From assembly GCA_900110635.1 (NCBI GenBank), contig FOEK01000001.1, positions 207,694 to 271,693 of the forward strand: a stretch of DNA of 64,000 nucleotides, written 5' to 3'. Positions 7,231-16,521 of this stretch are shown here, one piece after another. The translations under genes were made by a program, and so were the position numbers. Source of the DNA: Lachnospiraceae bacterium NE2001. Lineage in GTDB: Bacteria > Bacillota > Clostridia > Lachnospirales > Lachnospiraceae. How positions within the stretch are numbered: position 1 is the stretch's first letter; each line of letters starts with the position of its first letter. The notes below the pieces were generated by a model. That model was given only the letters and a program-made list of their open reading frames with translations. It was not told the origin of the DNA and searched no databases.

Positions 7231-9642
7231 ATGCCTGGATTTGATAAAGAAATTAGATGGGAATTTGATGAGTATCCAACTGATCAGGAAATAGAAGCCA
7301 GATTAAAGGCGAATAATTATCCTGATGGAGTCTGGTTTATGATGCAGGAGACTGTTCGTTCAATCAAGGTAATGATTGAGAATTGCAAGGTTCTGGCTCG
7401 TATGAATTCAGATTCTGAAGATAATTATTCGACTTACGCTGAGGATGAAGAAAAAGAATTAATCTCCAAAGGAACACATTTTCTTAATCATGCAGGTAAA
7501 AATGTAGTTGATGAAGAAGAAGCAGATGCTTTTTCCAATGAATTTCAGCAATATTATGAAAAACTGACAGGTTATATGGATAAGACTAAATTCCTTAAAC
7601 TTGCTGATTTAGATAATATTAATAATGATAATCCGGGTATGGAAGATGACATTAATCTGGATGACTTTAATATAGAGAATGATATAGAGAATGATATAGA
7701 GAATGATAATGAGAATATCATTGTAAACGAGGAGCCTGAGAAAATAATAAATGACGAAATAAAGATCGAGGAGCCGAAGGAAGAGAAGAAAGAAAATAAA
7801 ATCGACGAAAGAGCGCTTCTTGATAAAAAAGCAGCGGAACTTTATTATGAGTTCAAGAAGCTTCCTGCATATCCGATTGATCTTAAGAATAAGATGGTGT
7901 CTTCTGTTCAGGGAATCGAGGCGGATGCTAAGGAAAAAGGTGGAATTAAGCATTCCATGAGGCATGGTGCACGTTTGCAGGTTATTGCAAATTGCCTTAA
8001 AGAGATTCCTTCCCAGGACAGACCACAGCCAATCAGGGATTTTATCAATCATGTTAATGCATATAATGGTGAGCCTGAAGAGATATACATAAGTGATGCT
8101 CCGTCAGTAGATGATTATTTAAAGAGATATGATCCGTTAATTAATCAGGCAAAGTATGACATGATTAAGGAAAATCCGGAAATGCACGGAGTAATGGGTC
8201 TGGATAATGTGGATAATCTGATGGATAACAGCAAACTTATTCTTGATAATGTCCGTTTCTATGATGATGTAGAAGGACATGAGCCGGAGAGAGTTAATGC
8301 TGCAAGATATATTGAAGAAATCAGAGATAAAGGTTTCAAGGAAACGATTGTAAGCAGATTAAGTGATGAGCAGAAGGAAGATTATTGTGAGAAGTTCTTC
8401 AAAATAATGGTAACCAGAATGCTGGTTAATTCAAAAAGAAATAAGGGCTCTTCACTTGAGAAGGATCTTCCTGTAGCAGAGATTGATATTTTTGTTGAGC
8501 AGAATAAGGATAATGAGATATTTAAGGGTTTCTTTGAAAGTCTGAAAAACGACAATGACAAGATGCTTACAGCAATTCTTGGGGCAAAGAGAAACCCGGG
8601 ACATGGCGGTAAATTAGATGATATGTTTAAAGAATATATTCTTAACTTACCTCCGGGACAATTAGACAATGATACAATGTTTGACAGATGGCTTCCTACT
8701 GTGAAGGACCGTATCGAAAGCATTCAGGATCAGATTAAATTACGTAGTGAACGTGTGCAAAAACTTGATTCAGTCAAAGCAAAACTTGCAGATTGCCAGG
8801 AAAAAGGAAAAAATCCGGGTAATCTTCTTCAGAAACAGGATGAACTTAGGGAGCAGATAGAAAAGGTTGATGTTAATCGTGCGGCAGCAGAGATTCTTGT
8901 TCTTAGAAATATGGCAAAGGCCAACAGAAAGAAGAAAGAAACTCTTAATATTAAGGTTCCTACAAGTCTGGATACCAAGCTGATTGATACTGTTAAAGGA
9001 CTTGATAATCATGGAGTTTTTGGTGAATTAAACTACAATAATCAAAATAATCGTAACCTTTGGGATTTACTTAGGGAAGGACACGGCGGAGCATTTGTTG
9101 AAGCAATAAGAGCGAAGAATGAAGAAACAATCAACCTTGCCATTTATGATAAAGATGGTCATGAAGATGAAGTTGAAAAGCATTTATATAAGAATACCAT
9201 TAAGCAGACACTTAAGGATATGGGAACTGAGGCTGAATATGCTCTTGAAGACCTGAAGGAAGCAGGTGGGGCCGGATTGAAGGATGCGAAGATTTTTATT
9301 CAGAAGTATTTCTTCCTTACAACAAGCGTGTGGGACAGAAACACAAATACAATAAATCAGAATCGTTTGAAAGCAGATACACCTTGGTTAGAACTTAAGA
9401 AAATAGATGAGAAGGGACTTAATTACAATAAGGACTTCAATAACTTCATAAAGGTTTTTGGATATAATGACTTAAAGGGTGCACTTAAAGTCATAAAGGA
9501 TAATGCTGATAAACCGCTTGAGGTAAGAAATCAGCTGAATACAATGCATAATAACATAGTTCAGAGAATGCAGAATGAACAACAGCAGATGCAGCATGAA
9601 GCACCAAAGAACCAGGCCGGAAAAGGCATGAGACCGATGTAA
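7231..9642 (+). CDS. Large charged protein of unknown family (giant pair, member 1)
   Basis: AAAAGGAGGAATAAAATT before ATG 7231 fixes the start; the TTG at 7207 lies upstream of the ribosome site. The 803-residue product has no signal peptide and no membrane segment. An N-terminal globular part (to about 130) is followed by a low-complexity acidic linker with tandem IEND repeats (about 145-165) and a Lys/Glu-rich stretch. A long helical body follows, including a coiled-coil-like segment around DRIESIQDQIKLRSERVQKL. The C-terminus is Gln/Met-rich (NEQQQMQHEAPKNQ). I recognise no catalytic motif. It is followed after 66 bases by an even larger gene with its own ribosome site, so the two form a unit. 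The cytoplasmic role is unknown. Confidence 0.7.
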   Translation: MPGFDKEIRWEFDEYPTDQEIEARLKANNYPDGVWFMMQETVRSIKVMIENCKVLARMNSDSEDNYSTYAEDEEKELISKGTHFLNHAGKNVVDEEEADAFSNEFQQYYEKLTGYMDKTKFLKLADLDNINNDNPGMEDDINLDDFNIENDIENDIENDNENIIVNEEPEKIINDEIKIEEPKEEKKENKIDERALLDKKAAELYYEFKKLPAYPIDLKNKMVSSVQGIEADAKEKGGIKHSMRHGARLQVIANCLKEIPSQDRPQPIRDFINHVNAYNGEPEEIYISDAPSVDDYLKRYDPLINQAKYDMIKENPEMHGVMGLDNVDNLMDNSKLILDNVRFYDDVEGHEPERVNAARYIEEIRDKGFKETIVSRLSDEQKEDYCEKFFKIMVTRMLVNSKRNKGSSLEKDLPVAEIDIFVEQNKDNEIFKGFFESLKNDNDKMLTAILGAKRNPGHGGKLDDMFKEYILNLPPGQLDNDTMFDRWLPTVKDRIESIQDQIKLRSERVQKLDSVKAKLADCQEKGKNPGNLLQKQDELREQIEKVDVNRAAAEILVLRNMAKANRKKKETLNIKVPTSLDTKLIDTVKGLDNHGVFGELNYNNQNNRNLWDLLREGHGGAFVEAIRAKNEETINLAIYDKDGHEDEVEKHLYKNTIKQTLKDMGTEAEYALEDLKEAGGAGLKDAKIFIQKYFFLTTSVWDRNTNTINQNRLKADTPWLELKKIDEKGLNYNKDFNNFIKVFGYNDLKGALKVIKDNADKPLEVRNQLNTMHNNIVQRMQNEQQQMQHEAPKNQAGKGMRPM

Positions 9643-9708
9643 TAAGGTAAATGATATTTGTAAATGTTAAAGGACTGCGAGAGTAGTTATTGATAAAGGA
9701 GGACAATT

Positions 9709-12700
9709 ATGCCAAATTTTTTAAATTCTTTTAAAATGGATGATTTTGTAGACAGAAAGAACAAAAAGACAAAGAGGATTTTTTCGGACTGCGAATTGAA
9801 TGATCTTAATGATTTCAAACAGGGATTATTTGCTTTTTATATTAAAGATAAAAAGGCATTTTATGATGAACACAAGGAAGCCATACTGAATTATAAGCAA
9901 CAAAAAGAAGCACTGGATAAGCATCAGGCTGATTTGGATATGGCCAATAATAAACATCTAAATGAGATGAAAGATGCACAAAAAGAAGGCGCTCAAATTA
10001 AAGCTGATGCTCAAGGCAAGCGCATGGAAGAACAGGCTAAGAATAAGGAATTGGCTGATGAAAAAGCAAATTCTTTCATGGATGATATTTTTGGCAAGGT
10101 TATTGATTTAAATGAAAAAGGCCAGAATATTGAAGATGAGAAAAAGACGAGGAAAGTCGAAGATGATAAGTATGGCATTGGCGAAAAACTTATAGATTTC
10201 TGGGAAGACGTTTTTGCGGATGAAAACAATAAGCCTGTTCCTGAAATAAAGGTAGATGAAAATGCTCAGAAAATATTGGATGAGCCTAAAGCGATTGCAA
10301 ACCTTAAGGCCGAAATTAAGCCTAATGAGAAGGCGTTATACGAAGAAGCTATCAAAAAAGGCTTAATCTTTAATGATAAGAATAAGTTAGATATGAATGC
10401 ATATCTTGAACAGATGAATGCTATGTCTGCAGAAGAGAAGAAGAAACTCGGCCGTGAGTTCATGGAATATCTTGATGCAAATTCCAAAACCGACAGACCT
10501 GGCGATTGGAAAGATGATTTGCCTACTCTTGGTGATTATTCCGTTGATTTCATGGAAGAAGTTGACGAAGAAGTGGTTGGTGTAAGCGCTGATAAGGTAT
10601 TTCTTAACGCTGCAATTGATCCTGAGGTTAAAAAAGATAAAGATAAAAAGTTAGAAGATGCAAATAAAAAAGAGAATGAAATAAAGAATGATGCAGAAGA
10701 AAAAGTTGCAGAAGAAAATGACGAAAATGAGATAACTTATGGCCAGATTATACAAGAAATGGCTGATCGTTATTCCGAGCAGCTTATGCCAAAACTTACG
10801 GAAAGACCTCCATATAAATATAAAGACGACAAGGAGACACTTGAAGGTGCCGGAAATAAAAGTGAAGCAGGAGAGGGAAAACTCTGGTATGCTCTTGTTC
10901 ATCAGGCTAAAATCAAAGTTTACGATGAAGTAGATTATGACTATTTTAATGATAATGAACTTGACCCTACTGAGTATGGTTTGCCGGAGGAACTGGAGAT
11001 ATCTGACGAGGAGAGAGATCTTGCATCTTCAGATATTAAAAATGCAATTGATTCACTTAATATAAAAGACAGGGAAAGTGCCCTTGCAGCTTTAATTAAA
11101 TTAGAAACAATCAAAAATAAAATACATTATGAGATCGGCTCAGAAGCTCTTCGTGTTGAAAGAGTTCTTGGAGATGAAGATTGTAAAGATGCGAAGGCTG
11201 ATTATCTGGTAAGCCAGGGTCAGTCTGTTCCGCTTGTTCTTGATTCTGTATACAGAAATGTAGCTGATGAGGTTAAAAGACAGATAAGAAAGAACCTTCC
11301 AAAGAGCGTTCATCTGTCTGAAGGAATGACCATGAATGAATTAGCAGATGTCATGGGATTATCAGAAGCGGAAAAAATCGAGTATTTTGATAGCAAATAC
11401 TGCAATGGATATGCCAGCGTTAAAGATGTATTTGGTAACAAATATAATACCAATAAAATCTTACAACTTGTGGAAGCGGATTATGCCAACAGAGTTTTCG
11501 AACGTCTTCAAAAAGAGGCTGAGACAGCAGCAAATAATGGTATTTCACTCAATGAAAATAATCTGATACAAAGAGGCCGAAATATCAGCGCAGGAGAAAC
11601 CGAATTTTCTGATGAGCGTTGGGAAGAAACCGTTGGAAAACTAATAACCAGTAGTGGATACTCACAAACCCAGGCTATTGATAGTTTTGTAACATTAAGT
11701 GAAATTACGGCAAATGGTGTGGAACTTGACGGTAAGAAACTGTCAGGTCCAAAGAATATTTTTGCTCCTATGGCCAAATCAGGTAAAAAAGAAGCAAAAA
11801 ATACAACTGAAAAATCAGCAGCTCAGCTGGCAGAACAGATTCTTGATGACAAGCTGGTAAAAGAGAGACAGGATGCGTTAGAGGCTGAAAGAGTAGCAAA
11901 TATCAATGATTGGGAAAAACAGTTCAAACCAGGTAAAGATGATGATTGGGGTGCAAAAAGATTAAGCCCTGATCAGGCTGCCAAAATGGCTGAAGAAACC
12001 AATATTTATGCTGCATGGCCAACAAAATTAAAGATAACAAATTTGGCCCAAACTCTAATACCAGGTGAGAATCAAAAAGGCCTGTATGAGGGAATTAATC
12101 TCCAGGATGCGTCTCTTACGATGATAAGCACACAGTATATGCTTTGGCTTATTGCAACTAAGGATGCCACCGTAAAGAATGTACTTGAGGTAGGCGATAA
12201 TGAGAATAATAAAAAGGAATTTCTGGATTTTTGCCATAAGAATCCAAGTGGCGATAAAGGAGAATATGAGAATAATGCCAGATGGGCAATAGTCTATAGA
12301 AATGCATTTGATAAGATAAAGAATTATCAGATGCCGGATATGGATTATTCGGATATCACAAAAGTTAAAGAACATATAGATGAGATTGCTGTTATGTGTG
12401 CTATCGCTGATAACGGCTCTAAACTTATGGACAGGACTTTTGCCGGTAATGCCAGAATAGTTGCAGAAACTGAAATCGGTAAAGACAAATATAATGATAT
12501 ATATGGATTTATGAAGGGTCTGGATGCTTTCTTAAGACCGCTTAATAATGCATATATTGATACGCCTGCAGTTAGACTGTATATGGAGCAGTTAGAAAAG
12601 AACGTAAAAGGAATTGCAATTGAAAGATTTATTGCCGGAAAGCGTATGGATGGTTATGCCGGAAAGAATCTTGAAGATATTGTTAATGACAGTAAATTCA

Positions 12701-15393
12701 GGAATGGCAACCAGTATCTCAAATATAATGATGAAGTTTTCAAAACTAAGGTAATTGATCCTACTAAGTATCCTGAAATCAATCATTTGGACAGAAAAAC
12801 AGCACTGGAGATGCTTAAATTCTCTTCAGGTTTTATTGGAAGGATTGAAGTTCTCGAACAGATTTATGCTGAAAATGACACGACTGTCAATAATGTAATT
12901 TACCATAGCAATGTTATGGATTTCCGTCAGACCCTTAATGCTGATAGAAGTCATGATCCATACCCAGGCATGGTTAGTAATCTTCTTAATACTTCGAAGG
13001 TTGCAACTGAAATGAAGGAAGCTATTGCAAAGGACGGTATTAAGGGTAAGGCATATCGTGACTGGCTTAAGGATAAAGTAGATGAATTATCAGATAGATA
13101 TATGAGTGAGACTCTTAAGGAACGTAAACAGCACTATTCAGATTTGTTTACTGTTAACGGCAGACCTTTTGAGGAATATTTCCAGGAAAAGAAGGCAAAA
13201 GTAGAAATTCCGGCGTATATTCTTAATGAGAAGGATCAGAAGAAAAAAGAAGAGATGCTGAAGGATTTTAACGATAAGCAGAAATTCCTTGATGAAACGA
13301 AAAAAACGATGTTCCTTCGCGAAGCAATAAATGATCCGAATAATGAAGTCAGATATACCGGTTGTGAACTGGAAATGTATGACTTCTTAAAGCATAGAGG
13401 ATACAGTGGTGTAAAAACATATGACTGGCTTAGTAAAGTGACTTCGGAGCTTTTTAAGGGCGGTATGAAAGAAACCTTTGAGAAGAACAAAATTCAGATT
13501 TCTGATATTTTCCTTGTTGGTGGTGAATCTCCGAAAAAGTTATATGGATCAAAGTATGATTTTGTTAACGATCCAGCCGAGAAAGAGCAGCTGATTCAGC
13601 TTGAAATTATTAATGAAATCTTTAAGGGTGAAAAGGAAGTTGCCATTAAGGATTACTTAATTGACAAGAATGAGAAACTTACAGAATCCGGAACTATCAA
13701 AATGTTTGCATCCAAAGAAATTGCAGAACAGATGATAGTAGGTGCGGATGCTCTTGGTATGGGTATTAGAAATATTAGAAGCGAACTTGAAAAATATCAA
13801 CAAAAACTGATTGAAGCTCTTCCATACAAAGAGTACACATACACAAAAATAGAAAACGGAGAGGAAGTAGAATACATTAGAGATGAGACAAAAGCAGAGA
13901 AGGAGCAAAGAGTCTTAACAGCAGGTACCACTCTTTATAAAAATATGGCTAAGGCTTTGAATGATGCAATCCGCAGTACAAGTGATCCGAATGCCACAGC
14001 TAAGGAGATAAGAGATGCTTTGTGCGCATTCCAAAGAAGTGCAGGCAATTATTATAAAGAGAGAAGGGGTCTTTTCTTTGGTCCAAGGTCGGAGTATGGT
14101 CAGAAGAGACTTGCAGTTGCTGAAGATGCACGTAAGGAAACACTGAATTTTCTTATGATGTTTGATAACTTAAGAAGAGACTTAAATATTGATCATTCCT
14201 TCGGGTATAAAAACATAACTACCGGGGAGGCTTCCATTAAGGATATTCAGGACGAAATCACCGCTCTTAATAAGAGTTACGGAGATCTCTATGATATGCG
14301 TTCTGAAGGAAGAACTGCTGAATTTGCGAATAGATTTGAAAACCTTAAGGATGTATCCAGAAAACAGAATGAACTTCTTGCTTTACTTGTAGCTGAGAAC
14401 CCGGGAAAGATTCATATGGATTACAGGAAAACAGAAGCCGGTCAGATGGTTACAGATAAGAAAGATCAAAGCCTGCTTCAGTATGCCAAGAATTATGTTT
14501 CGAAGAAGTATATTGATGAAATGATGAAGAAGGGAAATAAGCCTGAAGATGTTCAGAAGCTTATTGACTATGCTAAGGCCGGAAATCTTAAAACTGAAGC
14601 GATTAATCTTACTCATGATGAAACCTTCAGAAATATAGTCAGGGATTATCCAAATGATTATTATGACAAGATGAGATGGGAAGAAGATGTAAGACTTGGT
14701 AATGCCAGAAAAGCTGCTGCAGATCAGAAGGTTTCACAGGCTCTTACACTGCTTGGACAGGTAAATCAGGCAGGATTTAGCAATTCAATTAGTGATGATC
14801 CAATAAATGGTCAGGGGTTAAATTATGATAAGTTGACTGATATTGTTATGGCGCAGATTATTTCTTCTCCTGAATATGAAAAAGCAATATATGACAAGAG
14901 ACTTGGAGATAAGGATCTTGCTCAGGCATCATCTTATCTGAAGAAAGCTTTTAAGTCGGTGCATGTTTTTGATGGTATGAATTCATTAGAAATGGACATT
15001 GCTTTTGCTGATGGTCAGTTCAAGAAATTTGCAGTTGATGTTCTTACAAATAAGGCGAACTTTAAAAAGGCTGCAATGGAGCATCTTGGTATTAAGGAAT
15101 TCGACATGGTTAAGGTGGAATTCCCTGCTCATGACAGAAATTATGATGCCCAGAAGAAGAAAGAGGCAGTAAAGGCAACAAAACTCAGTAACAAGGGTGC
15201 TCACAGAAAAGTTGACGGCCTGGTGCTTGACGGCAACAAAGAAAAGGTTGATGCAATAAAGGCTGAAGAAAAGAATAAAATTAAGCGTTCCAACTCATTG
15301 GTAATCAAAGGTGAGAATAAAGATAAAGTGAAGGGTAGAAAACGTTCCGGTTCGGTAAATAAGAAAAATAATAACCGCAAACCTGGAATCTGA
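9709..15393 (+). CDS. 1894-residue protein of unknown family (giant pair, member 2)
   Basis: AAAGGAGGACAATT precedes ATG 9709. The protein starts MPNFLNSFKMDDFVDRKNKK, without signal peptide or membrane helix. Residues about 60-150 are strongly heptad-like and Lys/Glu/Ala-rich. Acidic linkers follow (about 300-345), then a long alpha-helical body. Two stretches about 121 residues apart look duplicated: AYRDWLKDKVDEL through SDLFTVNG near 1115 and TYDWLSKVTSEL through SDIFLVGG near 1237. The last 60 residues are Lys/Arg/Asn-rich (KGRKRSGSVNKKNNN), like nucleic-acid-binding or flexible tails. No known domain is visible. Base composition is like the neighbours. Function unknown. Confidence 0.7.
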   Translation: MPNFLNSFKMDDFVDRKNKKTKRIFSDCELNDLNDFKQGLFAFYIKDKKAFYDEHKEAILNYKQQKEALDKHQADLDMANNKHLNEMKDAQKEGAQIKADAQGKRMEEQAKNKELADEKANSFMDDIFGKVIDLNEKGQNIEDEKKTRKVEDDKYGIGEKLIDFWEDVFADENNKPVPEIKVDENAQKILDEPKAIANLKAEIKPNEKALYEEAIKKGLIFNDKNKLDMNAYLEQMNAMSAEEKKKLGREFMEYLDANSKTDRPGDWKDDLPTLGDYSVDFMEEVDEEVVGVSADKVFLNAAIDPEVKKDKDKKLEDANKKENEIKNDAEEKVAEENDENEITYGQIIQEMADRYSEQLMPKLTERPPYKYKDDKETLEGAGNKSEAGEGKLWYALVHQAKIKVYDEVDYDYFNDNELDPTEYGLPEELEISDEERDLASSDIKNAIDSLNIKDRESALAALIKLETIKNKIHYEIGSEALRVERVLGDEDCKDAKADYLVSQGQSVPLVLDSVYRNVADEVKRQIRKNLPKSVHLSEGMTMNELADVMGLSEAEKIEYFDSKYCNGYASVKDVFGNKYNTNKILQLVEADYANRVFERLQKEAETAANNGISLNENNLIQRGRNISAGETEFSDERWEETVGKLITSSGYSQTQAIDSFVTLSEITANGVELDGKKLSGPKNIFAPMAKSGKKEAKNTTEKSAAQLAEQILDDKLVKERQDALEAERVANINDWEKQFKPGKDDDWGAKRLSPDQAAKMAEETNIYAAWPTKLKITNLAQTLIPGENQKGLYEGINLQDASLTMISTQYMLWLIATKDATVKNVLEVGDNENNKKEFLDFCHKNPSGDKGEYENNARWAIVYRNAFDKIKNYQMPDMDYSDITKVKEHIDEIAVMCAIADNGSKLMDRTFAGNARIVAETEIGKDKYNDIYGFMKGLDAFLRPLNNAYIDTPAVRLYMEQLEKNVKGIAIERFIAGKRMDGYAGKNLEDIVNDSKFRNGNQYLKYNDEVFKTKVIDPTKYPEINHLDRKTALEMLKFSSGFIGRIEVLEQIYAENDTTVNNVIYHSNVMDFRQTLNADRSHDPYPGMVSNLLNTSKVATEMKEAIAKDGIKGKAYRDWLKDKVDELSDRYMSETLKERKQHYSDLFTVNGRPFEEYFQEKKAKVEIPAYILNEKDQKKKEEMLKDFNDKQKFLDETKKTMFLREAINDPNNEVRYTGCELEMYDFLKHRGYSGVKTYDWLSKVTSELFKGGMKETFEKNKIQISDIFLVGGESPKKLYGSKYDFVNDPAEKEQLIQLEIINEIFKGEKEVAIKDYLIDKNEKLTESGTIKMFASKEIAEQMIVGADALGMGIRNIRSELEKYQQKLIEALPYKEYTYTKIENGEEVEYIRDETKAEKEQRVLTAGTTLYKNMAKALNDAIRSTSDPNATAKEIRDALCAFQRSAGNYYKERRGLFFGPRSEYGQKRLAVAEDARKETLNFLMMFDNLRRDLNIDHSFGYKNITTGEASIKDIQDEITALNKSYGDLYDMRSEGRTAEFANRFENLKDVSRKQNELLALLVAENPGKIHMDYRKTEAGQMVTDKKDQSLLQYAKNYVSKKYIDEMMKKGNKPEDVQKLIDYAKAGNLKTEAINLTHDETFRNIVRDYPNDYYDKMRWEEDVRLGNARKAAADQKVSQALTLLGQVNQAGFSNSISDDPINGQGLNYDKLTDIVMAQIISSPEYEKAIYDKRLGDKDLAQASSYLKKAFKSVHVFDGMNSLEMDIAFADGQFKKFAVDVLTNKANFKKAAMEHLGIKEFDMVKVEFPAHDRNYDAQKKKEAVKATKLSNKGAHRKVDGLVLDGNKEKVDAIKAEEKNKIKRSNSLVIKGENKDKVKGRKRSGSVNKKNNNRKPGI

Positions 15394-15444
15394 TTTACAC
15401 CCCGTTTACACCTTTTAAGGTGAACTACCCGATGAAGAAAAAAT

Positions 15445-15486
15445 ACCGCGGTTGTCCGCTATACGTGGATGATCGCGGTTTTTAAA
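15445..15486 (+). terminator. Probable terminator after giant gene 2
   Basis: ACCGCG (15445-15450) pairs with CGCGGT (15474-15479) around a 23-base loop and is followed by TTTTT. The stem is short but GC-rich in an AT-rich setting, at the expected place 50 bases after the stop. Confidence 0.5.
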
Positions 15487-15579
15487 AATAGCAAAAACGG
15501 AAATACTATTATGATGATAGAAGAGTAGGGATGAAAGTGACAAATCTCCAAAGGCTCTAATTAAATTGAAAAGAAAATG

Positions 15580-15630
15580 AAAATCGAGGAAAAAAGCTAA
15601 TGATAAAAGTACTATTCGTATGCCACGGCA
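15580..15630 (+). repeat. Left direct repeat (candidate attachment site, phosphatase gene 5' end)
   Basis: These 51 bases match 26030-26081 except for two substitutions and one single-base indel. They include the upstream AAATCGAGGAAAA segment and the first ten codons of the LMW phosphatase gene. Sequence identity stops abruptly after TGCCACGGCA on one side and at AAAATCG on the other. The same core recurs in a third, more diverged copy at 24225. This fits an attachment site of an element that inserted in the phosphatase gene. Confidence 0.6.
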
Positions 15631-15644
15631 GGTCAGTTGGATAG
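15600..15644 (+). pseudogene. 5' fragment of LMW phosphatase gene
   Basis: ATG 15600 opens a frame reading MIKVLFVCHGRSVG before a TAG at 15642. The first ten residues equal the start of the intact phosphatase at 26051, up to the nucleophile Cys8, and then homology ends. The fragment cannot encode an enzyme. Confidence 0.7.
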
Positions 15645-15776
15645 GTTGTAAGCACCCCTTTGCAAAGTGGGGCAATATAGGGCATAATTAGGCAGAAGAA
15701 TTGAACGATACTACTAAGTTTTGATGAAAAGTGTTATCCGGCATTAAGAAATGGAGATAAGATATTTGAACATTGA

Positions 15777-16165
15777 AAGAAGTTCTGCGATGAAGAAGTT
15801 CGAGCTTTTTTGTATTTAGGGAAACCACGACAACAAATAGTTGCTGAGATTGGGCTATCTCGGAGAGAACTATTATCAGATTGGTTGATTCGGTATCAAG
15901 ATGATAGGGATGTCGTTGTTCGTATACAGGATTTTATGCAGAGAAACAAATATGCGATGAAGGTACTTTGGTTTAAGGATATAGAGCCTATAAGTATAAT
16001 TGAACTTCAAGAAAGGTACCCTGAATTAAAGATACCTATTTCATTCCATTTTTAGATAAAAAGCCGGAGGTATTAAAATGGCTTGATGAAAATAAACAAT
16101 ATACGGGTTGCCAAATAGAAAATGAATTTAGTGATATAGGTAAAGATGATATCTGTATTTTATAA
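15777..16165 (+). pseudogene. Frameshifted ORF of unknown family
   Basis: One frame is open from 15777 to a TAG at 16053 and reads KKFCDEEVRAFLYLGKPRQQ, later RNKYAMKVLWFKDIEPIS and ELQERYPELKIP. Near 16045 coding character moves to another frame (FIPFLDKKPEVLKWLDENKQ, then IENEFSDIGKDDIC) that ends at a TAA at 16163. Together they look like the C-terminal part of one protein broken by a single indel. The upstream limit is a TGA at 15774 with no good start. I do not recognise the family. It sits just inside the left border of the island. Confidence 0.4.
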
Positions 16166-16176
16166 TGATATTTGTA

Positions 16177-16211
16177 GCGCTAAGTGAGAAATTTCACTTA
16201 GCGATATTTTT
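16177..16211 (+). terminator. Rho-independent terminator
   Basis: CGCTAAGTGA (16178-16187) pairs perfectly with TCACTTAGCG (16194-16203) and is followed by ATATTTTTAT. It insulates the restriction-modification operon from the pseudogene upstream. Confidence 0.8.
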
Positions 16212-16221
16212 ATGCCTTAAT

Positions 16222-16254
16222 TGTGACTTATAATCCGTTGCCTCAAAGTCACAT
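16222..16254 (+). promoter_or_regulatory. C-box operator of restriction-modification control protein
   Basis: The stretch has TGTGACTTATAATCCG at its left and AAAGTCACAT at its right, with GTGACTT/AAGTCAC symmetry. This is very close to the known C-protein operator (GTGACTTATAGTCCGTG type, as in Esp1396I) where a dimer at the left site activates and dimers on both sites repress. It lies 37 bases before the XRE gene start. The match supports calling the next gene a C protein rather than a generic XRE repressor. Confidence 0.75.
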
Positions 16255-16290
16255 AAAATATAGAATATTTATATTAGGGGAATTAGAACC

Positions 16291-16515
16291 ATGATTCAGA
16301 AAAATTTTGGATTAGCAATAAAGAAGCTTAGAGAAGAAACAGGGTTGAGTCAGGAGAAGTTTGCGTTATCTATTGGGATGGATAGAACTTATTATGCATC
16401 AGTTGAAGCAGGGAAACGTAATATTTCTCTTCAGAATATATATAAGATAGCGGAGGGATTTAATATTTCTGTTTCGACTCTTTTTGTCGTAGTAGAAAAC
16501 GTGAATGGAGAATAA
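16291..16515 (+). CDS. Restriction-modification controller (C) protein, XRE fold
   Basis: The 74-residue protein is the usual size for C proteins (about 70-100). It is a single XRE helix-turn-helix: LAIKKLREETGLSQEKFALS, then IGMDRTYYASVEAGKRNISL, where the DRTYYASVEAGKRN recognition-helix region is typical of C proteins. AGGGG at about 16276 precedes ATG 16291. It should bind the C-box directly upstream and time expression of the nuclease gene that begins 6 bases after its stop, so that DNA is methylated first. Confidence 0.88.
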   Translation: MIQKNFGLAIKKLREETGLSQEKFALSIGMDRTYYASVEAGKRNISLQNIYKIAEGFNISVSTLFVVVENVNGE

Positions 16516-16521
16516 ATACAA

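Noticed and set aside
9709..15393. Giant protein 2 as a phage tape-measure protein
   Set aside because: The length and helical character fit, but there are no phage structural genes on either side, no hydrophobic stretches typical of tape-measure proteins, and the giant pair stands alone.
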